From the NCBI GenBank assembly GCA_030613575.1, contig JAUWLP010000006.1:1-35332 (forward strand): DNA of 35,332 bases. The letters run 5' to 3'. This document shows positions 17,184 to 25,758 of this stretch, piece after piece. The translations under genes and the position numbers were made by a program. The notes under the pieces are model-generated. The model was not told where the DNA came from. It searched no databases and worked only from the letters and a program-made list of their open reading frames with translations. This DNA is from Desulfobacteraceae bacterium. GTDB taxonomy: Bacteria; Desulfobacterota; Desulfobacteria; Desulfobacterales; UBA11574. Within the stretch, counting starts at the first letter, position 1; each line of letters opens with the position of its first letter.

Positions 17184-18578
17184 ATGGAAACGGTTTTATT
17201 AAAGAACTGTTTTTATATATGGCCCGGTTTTGAAGATGAGCCTCTTGTAAATTCAGATATCCTGATAATAGGCAATTGTATTAAAAGAATTGCAAAAAAC
17301 ATTTCAAATGATGCAGACAGAACAATTGACTGTTCAAACCATGTTGTTTTGCCAGGTCTTGTAAACACCCATCATCATTTTTTTCAGACACTTACGCGGA
17401 ACCTTCCAGCTGTTCAGAATGCCAAGCTCTTTGACTGGCTCGTTTACCTGTACGAGATATGGAAATATATTGATGAAGAAACAGTTTTTTATTCTTCCCT
17501 TGTTGCCATGGGAGAGCTGCTCAAAACAGGATGCACCCTTTCAACCGATCATCATTATCTCTATCCAAAAGAGATAAACTGCGACATCATGGCAACCCAG
17601 TTCAAGGCGGCAGAGACATTAGGCATTCGTTTCTCTCCCACAAGGGGTTCAATGTCCCTCAGTAAAAAAGATGGTGGTCTTCCGCCTGACACTGTTGTTC
17701 AAAAGGAAGACACTATTTTGAAAGACTGTGAGAGAGTCATAAAAGAGTTCCATGACCCTTCTGAATTATCCATGAAAAAAATTATTTTGGCCCCATGCAG
17801 TCCTTTTTCCGTAACAGAAAATCTTATGAAAGAGACGGTTTGTCTTGCAAGGCACTATAAGGTTAGGCTCCATACACATCTTGCTGAAACTGATGACGAA
17901 AATGACTACTGCATCAGCAAATACGGGCGAAGACCCCTCAGACTGATGGAGGACTGCGGCTTTATTGGTAAAGACGTCTCCTATGCCCATGGTATTTTCT
18001 TTAAGGATGACGAGATAAAGCTTTTGGCTGAAACAGGAACCCATATTGCCCACTGCCCCACATCAAACATGAGGCTTGGGTCAGGAATATGCCGGGTTAC
18101 TGAAATGCTTGCTCATGGAATAAATGTTGCTATAGGTGTTGACGGTTCAGCTTCAAACGATTCCTCGGACATGCTTGGTGAGGTAAGAAATGCACTGCTT
18201 CTCCAGCGTGTAAAATACGGTGCTTCTGCAATCAGCGCAGGGGATATCCTGAAAATTGCAACAGAAAACGGTGCAAAACTATTGAATTTTGAAAAAATCG
18301 GAAAAATCAGGCCAGGATATGCCGCTGACATTGCTGTTTTTAATGTCAACAGCATGGAGTATGCAGGTTCGCTTTCCGATCCTGCGGCAGCCCTTGTTTT
18401 TTCAGGATATAACCATGGAACCGATTATACGCTGGTAAATGGAAAAATCGTTGTTGATCATGGCAGATTGACCGGATTTGATGAAAAAGATATTACTGAC
18501 AGGGCAAATGCACTGTCAGAAAGGATGGTAAGGAGGCATATCAATCATGGCAGTGGGAAAATTGGTAAACCGTGTTGA
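17184..18578 (+). CDS. 8-oxoguanine-deaminase-like amidohydrolase
   Basis: 464 aa, ATZ/TRZ amidohydrolase. Motifs are PGLVNTHHHFFQTLTR (H63, H65), STDHHYLYPKE, RFSPTRGSMSLSKKDGGLPPD, APCSPFSV, LHTHLAETDDE, YAHGIFF, AHCPTSNMRLGSG and the catalytic GVDGSASNDSSDML. The GSMSL-GGLPPD block and GSASNDSS loop are hallmarks of 8-oxoguanine / isocytosine-type deaminases related to hydroxyatrazine hydrolase. It would convert 8-oxoguanine to urate, or guanine to xanthine, feeding the molybdenum hydroxylases next door. GGGGAA precedes the ATG, 15 bases after ygfK. The last 32 bases overlap the downstream molybdenum subunit gene, so the two are translationally coupled. Confidence 0.85.
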   Translation: METVLLKNCFYIWPGFEDEPLVNSDILIIGNCIKRIAKNISNDADRTIDCSNHVVLPGLVNTHHHFFQTLTRNLPAVQNAKLFDWLVYLYEIWKYIDEETVFYSSLVAMGELLKTGCTLSTDHHYLYPKEINCDIMATQFKAAETLGIRFSPTRGSMSLSKKDGGLPPDTVVQKEDTILKDCERVIKEFHDPSELSMKKIILAPCSPFSVTENLMKETVCLARHYKVRLHTHLAETDDENDYCISKYGRRPLRLMEDCGFIGKDVSYAHGIFFKDDEIKLLAETGTHIAHCPTSNMRLGSGICRVTEMLAHGINVAIGVDGSASNDSSDMLGEVRNALLLQRVKYGASAISAGDILKIATENGAKLLNFEKIGKIRPGYAADIAVFNVNSMEYAGSLSDPAAALVFSGYNHGTDYTLVNGKIVVDHGRLTGFDEKDITDRANALSERMVRRHINHGSGKIGKPC

Positions 18579-20856
18579 TGCGGTTGCCAAGGTAACCGGA
18601 CGTGCAGAATATACTGACGATTTTTACAGGCCAGATATGCTTGTTGCAAAGTATTTCAGGAGCAGTATTGCACATGGCCGTGTTAAGGAAATAAATGTTG
18701 AAAAAGCAAGAAAACTGCCTGGGGTTGAAGCAATTTTTACATATGAACAAGTTCCCCGGATAAAATTCGCCACAGCCGGGCACCCCTTTTCAATGGACCC
18801 TGATCACAAGGATGTTGCGGACAGGCTGCTTCTGACCAGGAATATAAGGTTCATGGGTGATGAGATTGCAATAGTTGTTGCAGAAGATGAAATTGTTGCC
18901 AATAAGGCGTTAAAGCTGATTGAAGTTTCATATGAAGAGTACAAACCTCTTATTCACCCTGATGATATCTTAAAACAAGGTGCAAGGGAAATCCACCAGG
19001 GTTCATCAAATATTGTTGGTGAACACAGGTATGAATGCGGTGGAAAAGTGGATGATGCCCTGAAAGGTGCGGATTATGTTATTAAAGGAGAATATGTTAC
19101 CCCAATGGTTCAGCACTGTCACATAGAAAACCACATCTCCTTTGCGTATATGGATGATCTTGACAGAATTGTTATTGTTTCATCCACACAGATTCCCCAT
19201 ATTGCAAGAAGAATTGTGGGCGAAGCTCTGGATATTCCTTTGAGCCGTGTGCGCGTTATCAAGCCGTTCATGGGCGGCGGATTTGGCAACAAGCAGGATG
19301 TTGTTCTTGAACCAATGGTTGCTTTTCTCACCTTGAAACTCGACGGCAGGGCTGTTCAGATAAATTTGTCCCGTGAAGAGTGCATGACAGGAACCAGGAC
19401 CCGTCACCCGTTTCATGTACAAGTTAAAACAGGTTTTTTGAAAGACGGAACCATGGTGGCAAGAAAAATGGATGTTCTTTCCGTAACAGGCGGGTATGCA
19501 TCCCACGGCCATTCAGTTGCCGCAGCAGGCGGCAGCAAAAGCAGTTTTCTTTATCCTAGAATGGCAATTGAGTATCATGCAAGAACCATATATGCCAATA
19601 TCCCTGTTGCAGGTGCAATGAGAGCTTACGGATCACCCCAGGTAATATATGCCCTTGAATGTGCAACTGAAGATGCAGCCCGTTTTATTGGAATGGACCC
19701 GATTGAATTCAGGCTGAAAAATATTGTAAGACAAGGAGATGTCGCCCAGGTTACAGGAAAGGAGATATTAAGCTGCGGACTCTCCCAATGCCTGCTCAAG
19801 GGAAAAGAACTGATCCATTGGGACAGAAAAAAGAAGGAGTATGAAAAATACAAAACAGGGCCAGTGAGGCGCGGTCTTGGGGTGGCATGTTTCAGTTACG
19901 CGTCAGGAACATATCCGGTCTGTGTTGAAGTTGCAGGAGTAAGACTCGTATTAAACCAGGACGGAACAGTTCATGTCCAGGTTGGTGCCACAGAGATAGG
20001 ACAGGGTTCTGATACTGTTGTAGCCCAGATGGTTGCTGAAACACTTGGATTTCCCTTTGAAAACGTACGGGTTGTCCAGGCTCAGGATACTGACGTATCC
20101 CCCTTTGATACCGGAGCTTACGCTTCAAGACAGGCTTATGTAGTAAGTAATGCCGTTTTCAGGGCAGCCACGTCACTAAGAGAAAAAATTCTTGATTATG
20201 CCTGTTTGATGACCGGAGAAAAGCATGGGAAATTCGATATTGTTGAAGAAAATATTGTTTCTGCGGATAGTGGAAAATTTGTGCTGACCATGAAAGAGCT
20301 TGCTGTTGACAGTTTTTACCATAAGGAGAGGGGCGGGCAGCTGACTTCGGAAGTTTCCCATAAAACAACAACAAATGCTCCTGTTTTTGGTTGCACATTT
20401 GTTGATGTTCTGGTTGATATTCCCCTGTGCAAAGTTAAGATCAACAAAATAGTCAATGTTCATGATTCCGGAGTGATTCTGAATCCTGTCCAGGCTGGGG
20501 GGCAGGTTCACGGAGGGGTCTCCATGGGAATCGGCGCGGCACTGTCTGAAGAGCTACTTATAGATCCTGAAACCGGTTATATTTTTAATAACAACCTTCT
20601 TGATTATAAAGTCCCGACATTTATTGATCTTCCTGAAATAAATCATGAATTTGTTGAAACTTTTGAGCCCACATCAGGTTACGGCAATAAATCCCTGGGA
20701 GAGCCGCCTGTTATCACGCCTCCACCTGCCATCAGGAATGCAGTACTCGATGCAACAGGGGTCAGTATAAACACCCTTCCAATGTCGCCGCACAAACTGT
20801 TTGCTCTATTTAAAAAAAACGGGCTCATGGATCCAAAAGGGAAAGCAGATGTTTGA
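18547..20856 (+). CDS. xdhA: Xanthine dehydrogenase, molybdenum-binding subunit (XdhA-like)
   Basis: 769 aa, the large molybdopterin subunit without Fe-S or FAD domains, close in length to E. coli XdhA. The N-terminal domain starts VNRVDAVAKVTGRAEYTDDF. Cofactor motifs are GGGFGNKQDVV (near 242), AGAMRAYGSPQ and GATEIGQGSDTVV. The base-catalyst Glu lies in KSLGEPPVITPPPAI (near 716). It hydroxylates purines such as hypoxanthine or xanthine towards urate, passing electrons through the 2Fe-2S and FAD subunits encoded next. AAGGAGG lies inside the end of the previous gene, 10 bases before the ATG. It overlaps the FAD subunit gene by 8 bases. Other substrates of the family, such as nicotinate, are less likely given the neighbours. 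Confidence 0.88.
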   Translation: MAVGKLVNRVDAVAKVTGRAEYTDDFYRPDMLVAKYFRSSIAHGRVKEINVEKARKLPGVEAIFTYEQVPRIKFATAGHPFSMDPDHKDVADRLLLTRNIRFMGDEIAIVVAEDEIVANKALKLIEVSYEEYKPLIHPDDILKQGAREIHQGSSNIVGEHRYECGGKVDDALKGADYVIKGEYVTPMVQHCHIENHISFAYMDDLDRIVIVSSTQIPHIARRIVGEALDIPLSRVRVIKPFMGGGFGNKQDVVLEPMVAFLTLKLDGRAVQINLSREECMTGTRTRHPFHVQVKTGFLKDGTMVARKMDVLSVTGGYASHGHSVAAAGGSKSSFLYPRMAIEYHARTIYANIPVAGAMRAYGSPQVIYALECATEDAARFIGMDPIEFRLKNIVRQGDVAQVTGKEILSCGLSQCLLKGKELIHWDRKKKEYEKYKTGPVRRGLGVACFSYASGTYPVCVEVAGVRLVLNQDGTVHVQVGATEIGQGSDTVVAQMVAETLGFPFENVRVVQAQDTDVSPFDTGAYASRQAYVVSNAVFRAATSLREKILDYACLMTGEKHGKFDIVEENIVSADSGKFVLTMKELAVDSFYHKERGGQLTSEVSHKTTTNAPVFGCTFVDVLVDIPLCKVKINKIVNVHDSGVILNPVQAGGQVHGGVSMGIGAALSEELLIDPETGYIFNNNLLDYKVPTFIDLPEINHEFVETFEPTSGYGNKSLGEPPVITPPPAIRNAVLDATGVSINTLPMSPHKLFALFKKNGLMDPKGKADV

Positions 20857-21724
20857 TCTTAAAAAAAATATAAAAGCCGAAACTGTTGACAAAGCAATAA
20901 AACATCTTGCAGAAAACCCTGATGCCAAACTGATTGCCGGAGGTACGGATGTCCTGATCAAGCTCAGGCAGGGAAAAAGCGAATATTGTGAACTTGTGGA
21001 CATCCATGATATTGACGAACTGAAATTTATCAGAATTGATGATGACAAGAGCATTGTTATAGGATCGGGAATGGTTTTTTCAAAAATTATAGAATCCGAT
21101 ATAATAAAAAAACATATCCCCATGCTTTGTGAAGCTGCGGAAAGTCTGGGAGGTCCCCAGGTCAGAAACATGGCAACAATAGGGGGCAATATCTGTAATG
21201 GAGTGACAAGTGCGGACAGTGCTTCCAGCCTGTTTACCTTAAATGCTATTCTTATTCTTAAAGGAGAGGACGGAACAAGGGAAATTCCAATTTCCGATTT
21301 TTACCTTGGGCCCGGCAGGGTTGATCTGAAAAAATGTGAAGTTTTGACTGCATTTAAAATAACCCATGATAACTACCAGGGATATTTCGGGCATTACTAC
21401 AAATATGCCATGAGAGACGCAATGGATATTGCCACCATCGGATGTGCAGTTTGCCTGAAAACAAAAAACGGTATTCTCAAAGATTACAGGATAGCATATG
21501 GTGTGGCAGGGCCTGTCCCAATGCGCTGCAGAGAAACGGAAAAAACGGTTATTAACAAAAAAGTGTCAAAAGATCTTTTGGATGAAATAGCAAAGACGGT
21601 TGAAAAAGATGTGAACCCGAGAACATCTTGGCGGGCTTCACGGGAATTTAGGATAAACATCATAAAAGAGCTTTCAAAAAGAGCTACAAAAAAGGCTTTG
21701 AAAAGAGCCGGGGAGAAATTTTGA
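20849..21724 (+). CDS. xdhB: Xanthine dehydrogenase, FAD-binding subunit (XdhB-like)
   Basis: 291 aa from the chosen ATG, matching the usual length. FAD motifs are [16 protein letters not shown] (near 31-46) and [20 protein letters not shown]; the CO-dehydrogenase flavoprotein C-terminal domain follows. It passes electrons from the Fe-S clusters to NAD+ or another acceptor. The start was set at the ATG giving MFDLKKNIK, 8 bases before the end of xdhA, because it follows GGGAAAG and fits the family N-terminus. An upstream TTG at 20801 would add 16 residues inside xdhA. The stop overlaps the xdhC start (TGATG). It is the only FAD subunit gene in the window although two molybdenum hydroxylases are encoded. 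Confidence 0.88.
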   Translation: MFDLKKNIKAETVDKAIKHLAENPDAKLIAGGTDVLIKLRQGKSEYCELVDIHDIDELKFIRIDDDKSIVIGSGMVFSKIIESDIIKKHIPMLCEAAESLGGPQVRNMATIGGNICNGVTSADSASSLFTLNAILILKGEDGTREIPISDFYLGPGRVDLKKCEVLTAFKITHDNYQGYFGHYYKYAMRDAMDIATIGCAVCLKTKNGILKDYRIAYGVAGPVPMRCRETEKTVINKKVSKDLLDEIAKTVEKDVNPRTSWRASREFRINIIKELSKRATKKALKRAGEKF

Positions 21725-22215
21725 TGACAAGCCATGGGTTCAGGGAAATTACATTTTCAATAAACGGAAAAGAAAAAAAGCTTCATATTGATGTTAGAAA
21801 ATCATTGCTTGAGGTACTGCGTGAACAGCTAGGTCTTACCAGTGTAAAACAGGGATGCGCAGTTGGTGAATGCGGAGCGTGCTCTGTCCTGGTTGATGAC
21901 GTTCTGATTGATTCCTGTATTTTCCTTGCAGTGTGGGCACACGGGAAAAAGGTCCGTACTGTTGAGGGTGAGGCAAAAAACAGGAAGCTCTCAAAGGTAC
22001 AGCAGGCATACGTGGATGAAGGCGCTGTACAATGCGGATTCTGCACTCCAGGCTTTATAATGGCAACAACATCCTTTGTGGAAAAACATAAAGGGGAAAA
22101 AAAGACCCGGGAAGAGATCAGAAAGGACCATGCCGGCAATCTGTGCAGGTGCACAGGATACCAGAATATCCTGAAGGCTGTTGAAAAATGCATTAATTCA
22201 GACCTCGTTAAGTAG
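21724..22215 (+). CDS. xdhC: Xanthine dehydrogenase, 2Fe-2S subunit (XdhC-like, E. coli naming)
   Basis: 163 aa. The plant-type 2Fe-2S domain has C45, C50, C53 and C65 ([15 protein letters not shown]). The second domain has QCGFC (C104, C107) and LCRCTGYQN (C141, C143). This is the electron-transfer subunit between the molybdenum and FAD subunits. The ATG at 21724 shares a base with the stop of the FAD subunit; a TTG directly before it is an unlikely alternative. Oddly, the last five codons (Ser-Asp-Leu-Val-Lys) and the TAG stop lie within the dispersed repeat that starts at 22197, so the C-terminal tail appears to come from that repeat. Confidence 0.9.
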   Translation: MTSHGFREITFSINGKEKKLHIDVRKSLLEVLREQLGLTSVKQGCAVGECGACSVLVDDVLIDSCIFLAVWAHGKKVRTVEGEAKNRKLSKVQQAYVDEGAVQCGFCTPGFIMATTSFVEKHKGEKKTREEIRKDHAGNLCRCTGYQNILKAVEKCINSDLVK

Positions 22216-22230
22216 TTGAGTAGTTAATAA
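22197..22230 (+). repeat. Dispersed repeat copy 1: head TTCAGACCTC plus GTTRAGTR units
   Basis: Head TTCAGACCTC (22197-22206), then GTTAAGTA, GTTGAGTA and a decayed GTTAATAA. It overlaps the 3' end of xdhC. Four more copies lie at 28368-28408, 32586-32614, 32887-32910 and 34921-34963. Confidence 0.8.
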
Positions 22231-22256
22231 ACAACAATCATTTATGGAGACAGAAA

Positions 22257-22943
22257 ATGTTTGATAATATGAATGAAAAAGAGCAAATATTCACAATCCT
22301 GAAACAGTTGGCGAATCTGGTAACCACGATGTTTGGAGGCAACTGCGAGGTTGCGATTCACGATTTAACGACCGCAAATAGGGGGCTGATTCACATAACC
22401 GGCAACGTCACCAGGAGAAAACCGGGTGCTCCTGTTACAGATGCCGTTATTAAATCCCTTATCAGGGACGGCAATGATGTGCAGGACAGACATTGCTTCA
22501 TGACCATAACCGATGACGGCAGGGAACTTAAATCGTCCACAAGTTATATAAGAGACAGCAAGGGTGAAGTAATAGCTGCTTTTTGCATTAACTTTAATAC
22601 AACAGACTATCTCAATGCCATTCAGCTTTTAGAGTCTTTTGTAAACAGGGGGATAAGCAGCGCCCCTGCTGCAAATATGCCTGAAAAGATGTCTTTTTCC
22701 ATAGAGGGCACGGTGGATTCCCTTTTTGAACAGGCTGTTGCAGAAATAGGGAAAAGACCTGCCACCATGACAACTTATGAAAAAATAAGACTTGTCAGAA
22801 TCCTTGAGAGAAAAGGGACATTTCAGATCAGGGGTGTGGTAAGCCAGGTGGCATTAAGGCTCGGTGTATCTAATTTCACAATCTATAATTATCTGAAAAA
22901 GATCCGTGCTGCAAATGGAACAGCAATTAGAGATGTTATATGA
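22257..22943 (+). CDS. YheO/DauR-like transcriptional regulator
   Basis: 228 aa. The N-terminal two thirds form a YheO-type PAS-like domain (NCEVAIHDLTTANRGLIHITGN, then SSTSYIRDSKGEVIAAFCINFN). The C-terminus is a DauR-like helix-turn-helix (VVSQVALRLGVSNFTIYNYLKKI). In the cytoplasm such proteins probably sense a small metabolite and control a linked catabolic operon. Its place between the dehydrogenase genes and the ABC transporter makes it the likely regulator of purine uptake and breakdown; activator or repressor cannot be told. GGAGA lies 8 bases before the ATG; a second Met four codons in is an alternative start. Confidence 0.85.
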   Translation: MFDNMNEKEQIFTILKQLANLVTTMFGGNCEVAIHDLTTANRGLIHITGNVTRRKPGAPVTDAVIKSLIRDGNDVQDRHCFMTITDDGRELKSSTSYIRDSKGEVIAAFCINFNTTDYLNAIQLLESFVNRGISSAPAANMPEKMSFSIEGTVDSLFEQAVAEIGKRPATMTTYEKIRLVRILERKGTFQIRGVVSQVALRLGVSNFTIYNYLKKIRAANGTAIRDVI

Positions 22944-22996
22944 CTCAACTTTCCGGCTTGTTCAAATTTGCTTGTAAGCATTGCTAAAATATTTTA

Positions 22997-23025
22997 TTGA
23001 CACAGCAAGACATTTGTGCTTCATT
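22997..23025 (+). promoter_or_regulatory. Candidate promoter for the ABC transporter genes
   Basis: TTGACA (22997-23002), 17-base spacer, TTCATT (23020-23025), about 50 bases before the ATPase start codon. The -10 is weak (3 of 6). It sits in the only sizeable gap between regulator and transporter. Confidence 0.35.
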
Positions 23026-23074
23026 AAAACATCGTAAAAAAATTACAGTAATACAATCCGGATGGTTCAGTTAT

Positions 23075-24661
23075 ATGGATATCATTGGTTTAAAGACAAA
23101 TGATGGGACCCGGAAAAGGAAAGATACCGAAACAGGAGCGGTTCCCCGCCTTGAACTCCGCGGTATGACGAAAATATATCCATCCGTAATTGCAAATGAT
23201 TCAATAGATATAAAAGTTGCTTCTGGTGAAATACATGCTGTGCTTGGTGAAAACGGCGCCGGTAAAAGCACGCTGATGAAGGCGATCTATGGAATTGTAA
23301 AACCTGACAGGGGAGAAATTCTCTGGGAGGGAGAGCACATTGATATTATTAACCCGGCCCATGCGCGAAAGCTTGGTATTGGTATGGTTTTTCAGCATTT
23401 TTCACTTTTTGAGACACTGACTGTTGTGGAAAACATTGCCCTTGGCATGGAAAACCAGAATGATATGGAAAAGCTTTCTAAAAGAATAACCCAGGTGTCG
23501 GAAAAATATGGACTTCCCCTTGATCCTGAAAGACTTGTCCATTCGTTGCCCGTGGGATTAAGGCAGAGGGTTGAGATCGTAAGGTGCCTGATCCAGAAGC
23601 CAAAACTTCTTATTATGGATGAGCCCACATCGGTTCTGACACCCCAGGCTGTGTGGAAAATGTTTGAGACATTAAGAAAACTGTCGGAGGAAGGGTGCAG
23701 TATTCTCTATATAAGCCATAAACTGTATGAGATTAAGGAGCTATGTCATAAGGCAACAATTATAAGGGACGGTAAAGTTACAGGATATGCAAACCCGGCA
23801 GATGAAACACCATCAAGCCTTGCAAGAATGATGATTGGAAAAGAACTTCCTGTCTGCTCCCAGGACAAGCCTGATATTAACGGGCAAAAATGTCTGGAAA
23901 TATCGCGTTTATCCAAAAAAAAGGCTGACCAGTTTGGAACTGATTTAAATAATATCAGTTTAACAATTAATTCAGGCGAAATTCTCGGAATTGCAGGAAT
24001 TTCCGGAAACGGACAGCGTGAACTCACCAACGCGGTTATTGGTGAGTGGTTATCTGAAAAACCCGAAGACATAATGATCTGTGGGAATCCTGCAGGTAAT
24101 CTTGATCCAGGTGAAAGGCGAAAGCTCGGTCTTGGTTTTGTTCCTGAAGAGAGGCTGGGAAGAGGGGTCGTACCAGGAATGAACCTCTTATACAACTACC
24201 TCTTGACTGCGCACAGACATAATTTGATAAACTGGGGACTGATTCTCTTTAAAAAAACATCTGATTTTGCAAAAAAATGTATCACCTCCTTTGATGTAAA
24301 ATGCGGAAGTATAGATGATCAAATCACAAGTCTTTCCGGTGGAAATATTCAAAAGTTCATCACAGGCAGGGAAATCCTGCAGGAGCCTAAACTTCTTTTT
24401 GTATCCCAGCCCACATGGGGTGTTGATGTGGGGGCTGCCAATGTAATTCGCCAGTCCATAATTGATCTGAGAAATCAGGGTACCGCGGTTATGGTTGTTT
24501 CAGAAGATTTGGATGAGCTTTTTGAAATCTGTGACCGTCTTGTTGTTATTGCCGGGGGGCATGTTTCTCCTTGCTTGAATGTTGAAGACACAACAAAAGA
24601 AGAGATTGGATTATGGATGAACGGCATGTTTCCAGGCGGACCTGCTGAATCTCTTAATTAG
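23075..24661 (+). CDS. BMP-type nucleoside/purine ABC transporter, ATP-binding protein
   Basis: 528 aa with two fused ABC domains, as in sugar and NupA/YufO-type nucleoside importers. The first domain has Walker A GENGAGKST, a Q-loop FQHF, signature SLPVGLRQRVEI and Walker B LLIMDEPTSVLT. The second has a degenerate Walker A (GISGNGQREL) and signature SLSGGNIQKF with LFVSQPTWGVDVGA, normal for this family. It powers uptake with the two permeases and binding protein that follow. The frame is open back to a TTG at 22997, but that TTG is part of a TTGACA box; the ATG at 23075 with GGATGG upstream is preferred. The purine specificity is inferred from neighbours. Confidence 0.9.
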   Translation: MDIIGLKTNDGTRKRKDTETGAVPRLELRGMTKIYPSVIANDSIDIKVASGEIHAVLGENGAGKSTLMKAIYGIVKPDRGEILWEGEHIDIINPAHARKLGIGMVFQHFSLFETLTVVENIALGMENQNDMEKLSKRITQVSEKYGLPLDPERLVHSLPVGLRQRVEIVRCLIQKPKLLIMDEPTSVLTPQAVWKMFETLRKLSEEGCSILYISHKLYEIKELCHKATIIRDGKVTGYANPADETPSSLARMMIGKELPVCSQDKPDINGQKCLEISRLSKKKADQFGTDLNNISLTINSGEILGIAGISGNGQRELTNAVIGEWLSEKPEDIMICGNPAGNLDPGERRKLGLGFVPEERLGRGVVPGMNLLYNYLLTAHRHNLINWGLILFKKTSDFAKKCITSFDVKCGSIDDQITSLSGGNIQKFITGREILQEPKLLFVSQPTWGVDVGAANVIRQSIIDLRNQGTAVMVVSEDLDELFEICDRLVVIAGGHVSPCLNVEDTTKEEIGLWMNGMFPGGPAESLN

Positions 24662-24664
24662 AAT

Positions 24665-25756
24665 ATGGGTGTAAAATTGCTATTTAAAGTAGAACCAAGA
24701 CCTGTACCATTAAAAAAAATGAGATATCTCTCCCCGCTGATTGCAGCAGTAATGATGCTTTTTAGCGGTTTGATTATTTTTTCTATGCTTGGTAAAAACC
24801 CTGCAATTGCTTTTCATGCATTTTTTATCGAACCTGTAAATGACTTCTATGGTTTAGGAGAGTTGATAATAAAAGCCTCTCCACTTATGCTCATCGGTGT
24901 CGGACTTGCCATCGGGTTCAGAGCAAATATTTGGAATATCGGTGCAGAGGGACAGCTTGCCATGGGAGCTGTTTTCGGTGGAGGAATTGCCCTATATTTT
25001 AATGAAAGCACCAGCGGCTTTGTTCTTCCTGCCATGTTTATTGCAGGTGCTGTTGGCGGAATGCTCTGGGCTTCCATTCCTGCATTTTTAAAAACCAGAT
25101 TCAATGCCAACGAGATCCTTGTCAGTCTGATGCTCAATTATGTGGCCATTCTATTTTTAAGCCTGCTGATTCACGGTCCCTGGAAAGATCCGCAAGGATA
25201 CGGCTTCCCCCAGTCAATACTTTTTTCCGATTCAGCTCTTCTTCCGGTTTTGATAGAAGGCACACGACTCCATGCAGGAGTTATTATCTCATTTGCTGCA
25301 ATAGGTGTTGGATGGATCTTTCTTTTAAGAAGTTTCCTTGGATACCAGTTGCAGGTTTCCGGGCTTGCAATCAATGCTGCTTCCTATGCAGGATTCAAAT
25401 ATAAGAAAATGATCTGGATCGGCCTTCTTGCTGGCGGTTTAGCAGCCGGACTTGCAGGCGTATCCGAGATAGCAGGACCCATAGGACAGCTTCTGCCTTC
25501 TGTATCGCCGGGTTACGGGTTTGCGGCCATTATTGTGGCATATGTGGGACGTCTTCACCCCGGCGGAATCTTTTTATCAAGTCTTTTAATGGCGCTTCTC
25601 TATCTTGGAGGAGAATCAGGACAGATGAATCTTGATCTTCCTTCTGCTGTTACAGGAATATTCCAGGGCATGCTTCTTTTTTATCTTCTTGCTGCTGATT
25701 TCTTAATCAATTTCCGTTTCAGGTGGAAATCAATTCCATTAAGGCAGGGAATATAA
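24665..25756 (+). CDS. BMP-type ABC transporter permease 1
   Basis: 363 aa, with many hydrophobic segments after a short basic N-terminus. The family motif is FRANIWNIGAEGQLAMGA, followed by further helices and the late conserved GYGFAAIIVAYVG. It belongs to the BPD_transp_2 family used by nucleoside (NupP-like) and sugar importers, and acts in the inner membrane. It starts 3 bases after the ATPase stop without a clear ribosome site, so translation is probably coupled. It pairs with the permease that starts 2 bases after it. Confidence 0.9.
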   Translation: MGVKLLFKVEPRPVPLKKMRYLSPLIAAVMMLFSGLIIFSMLGKNPAIAFHAFFIEPVNDFYGLGELIIKASPLMLIGVGLAIGFRANIWNIGAEGQLAMGAVFGGGIALYFNESTSGFVLPAMFIAGAVGGMLWASIPAFLKTRFNANEILVSLMLNYVAILFLSLLIHGPWKDPQGYGFPQSILFSDSALLPVLIEGTRLHAGVIISFAAIGVGWIFLLRSFLGYQLQVSGLAINAASYAGFKYKKMIWIGLLAGGLAAGLAGVSEIAGPIGQLLPSVSPGYGFAAIIVAYVGRLHPGGIFLSSLLMALLYLGGESGQMNLDLPSAVTGIFQGMLLFYLLAADFLINFRFRWKSIPLRQGI

Positions 25757-25758
25757 CC

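Noticed and set aside
20801-20848. N-terminal extension of the FAD subunit from a TTG start
   Set aside because: It would lie within the end of the molybdenum subunit gene and add residues not found in the family; the ATG at 20849 fits better.
22997-23074. N-terminal extension of the ABC ATPase from a TTG start
   Set aside because: The TTG is part of a TTGACA box, has no ribosome site, and the added 26 residues are unlike the family.
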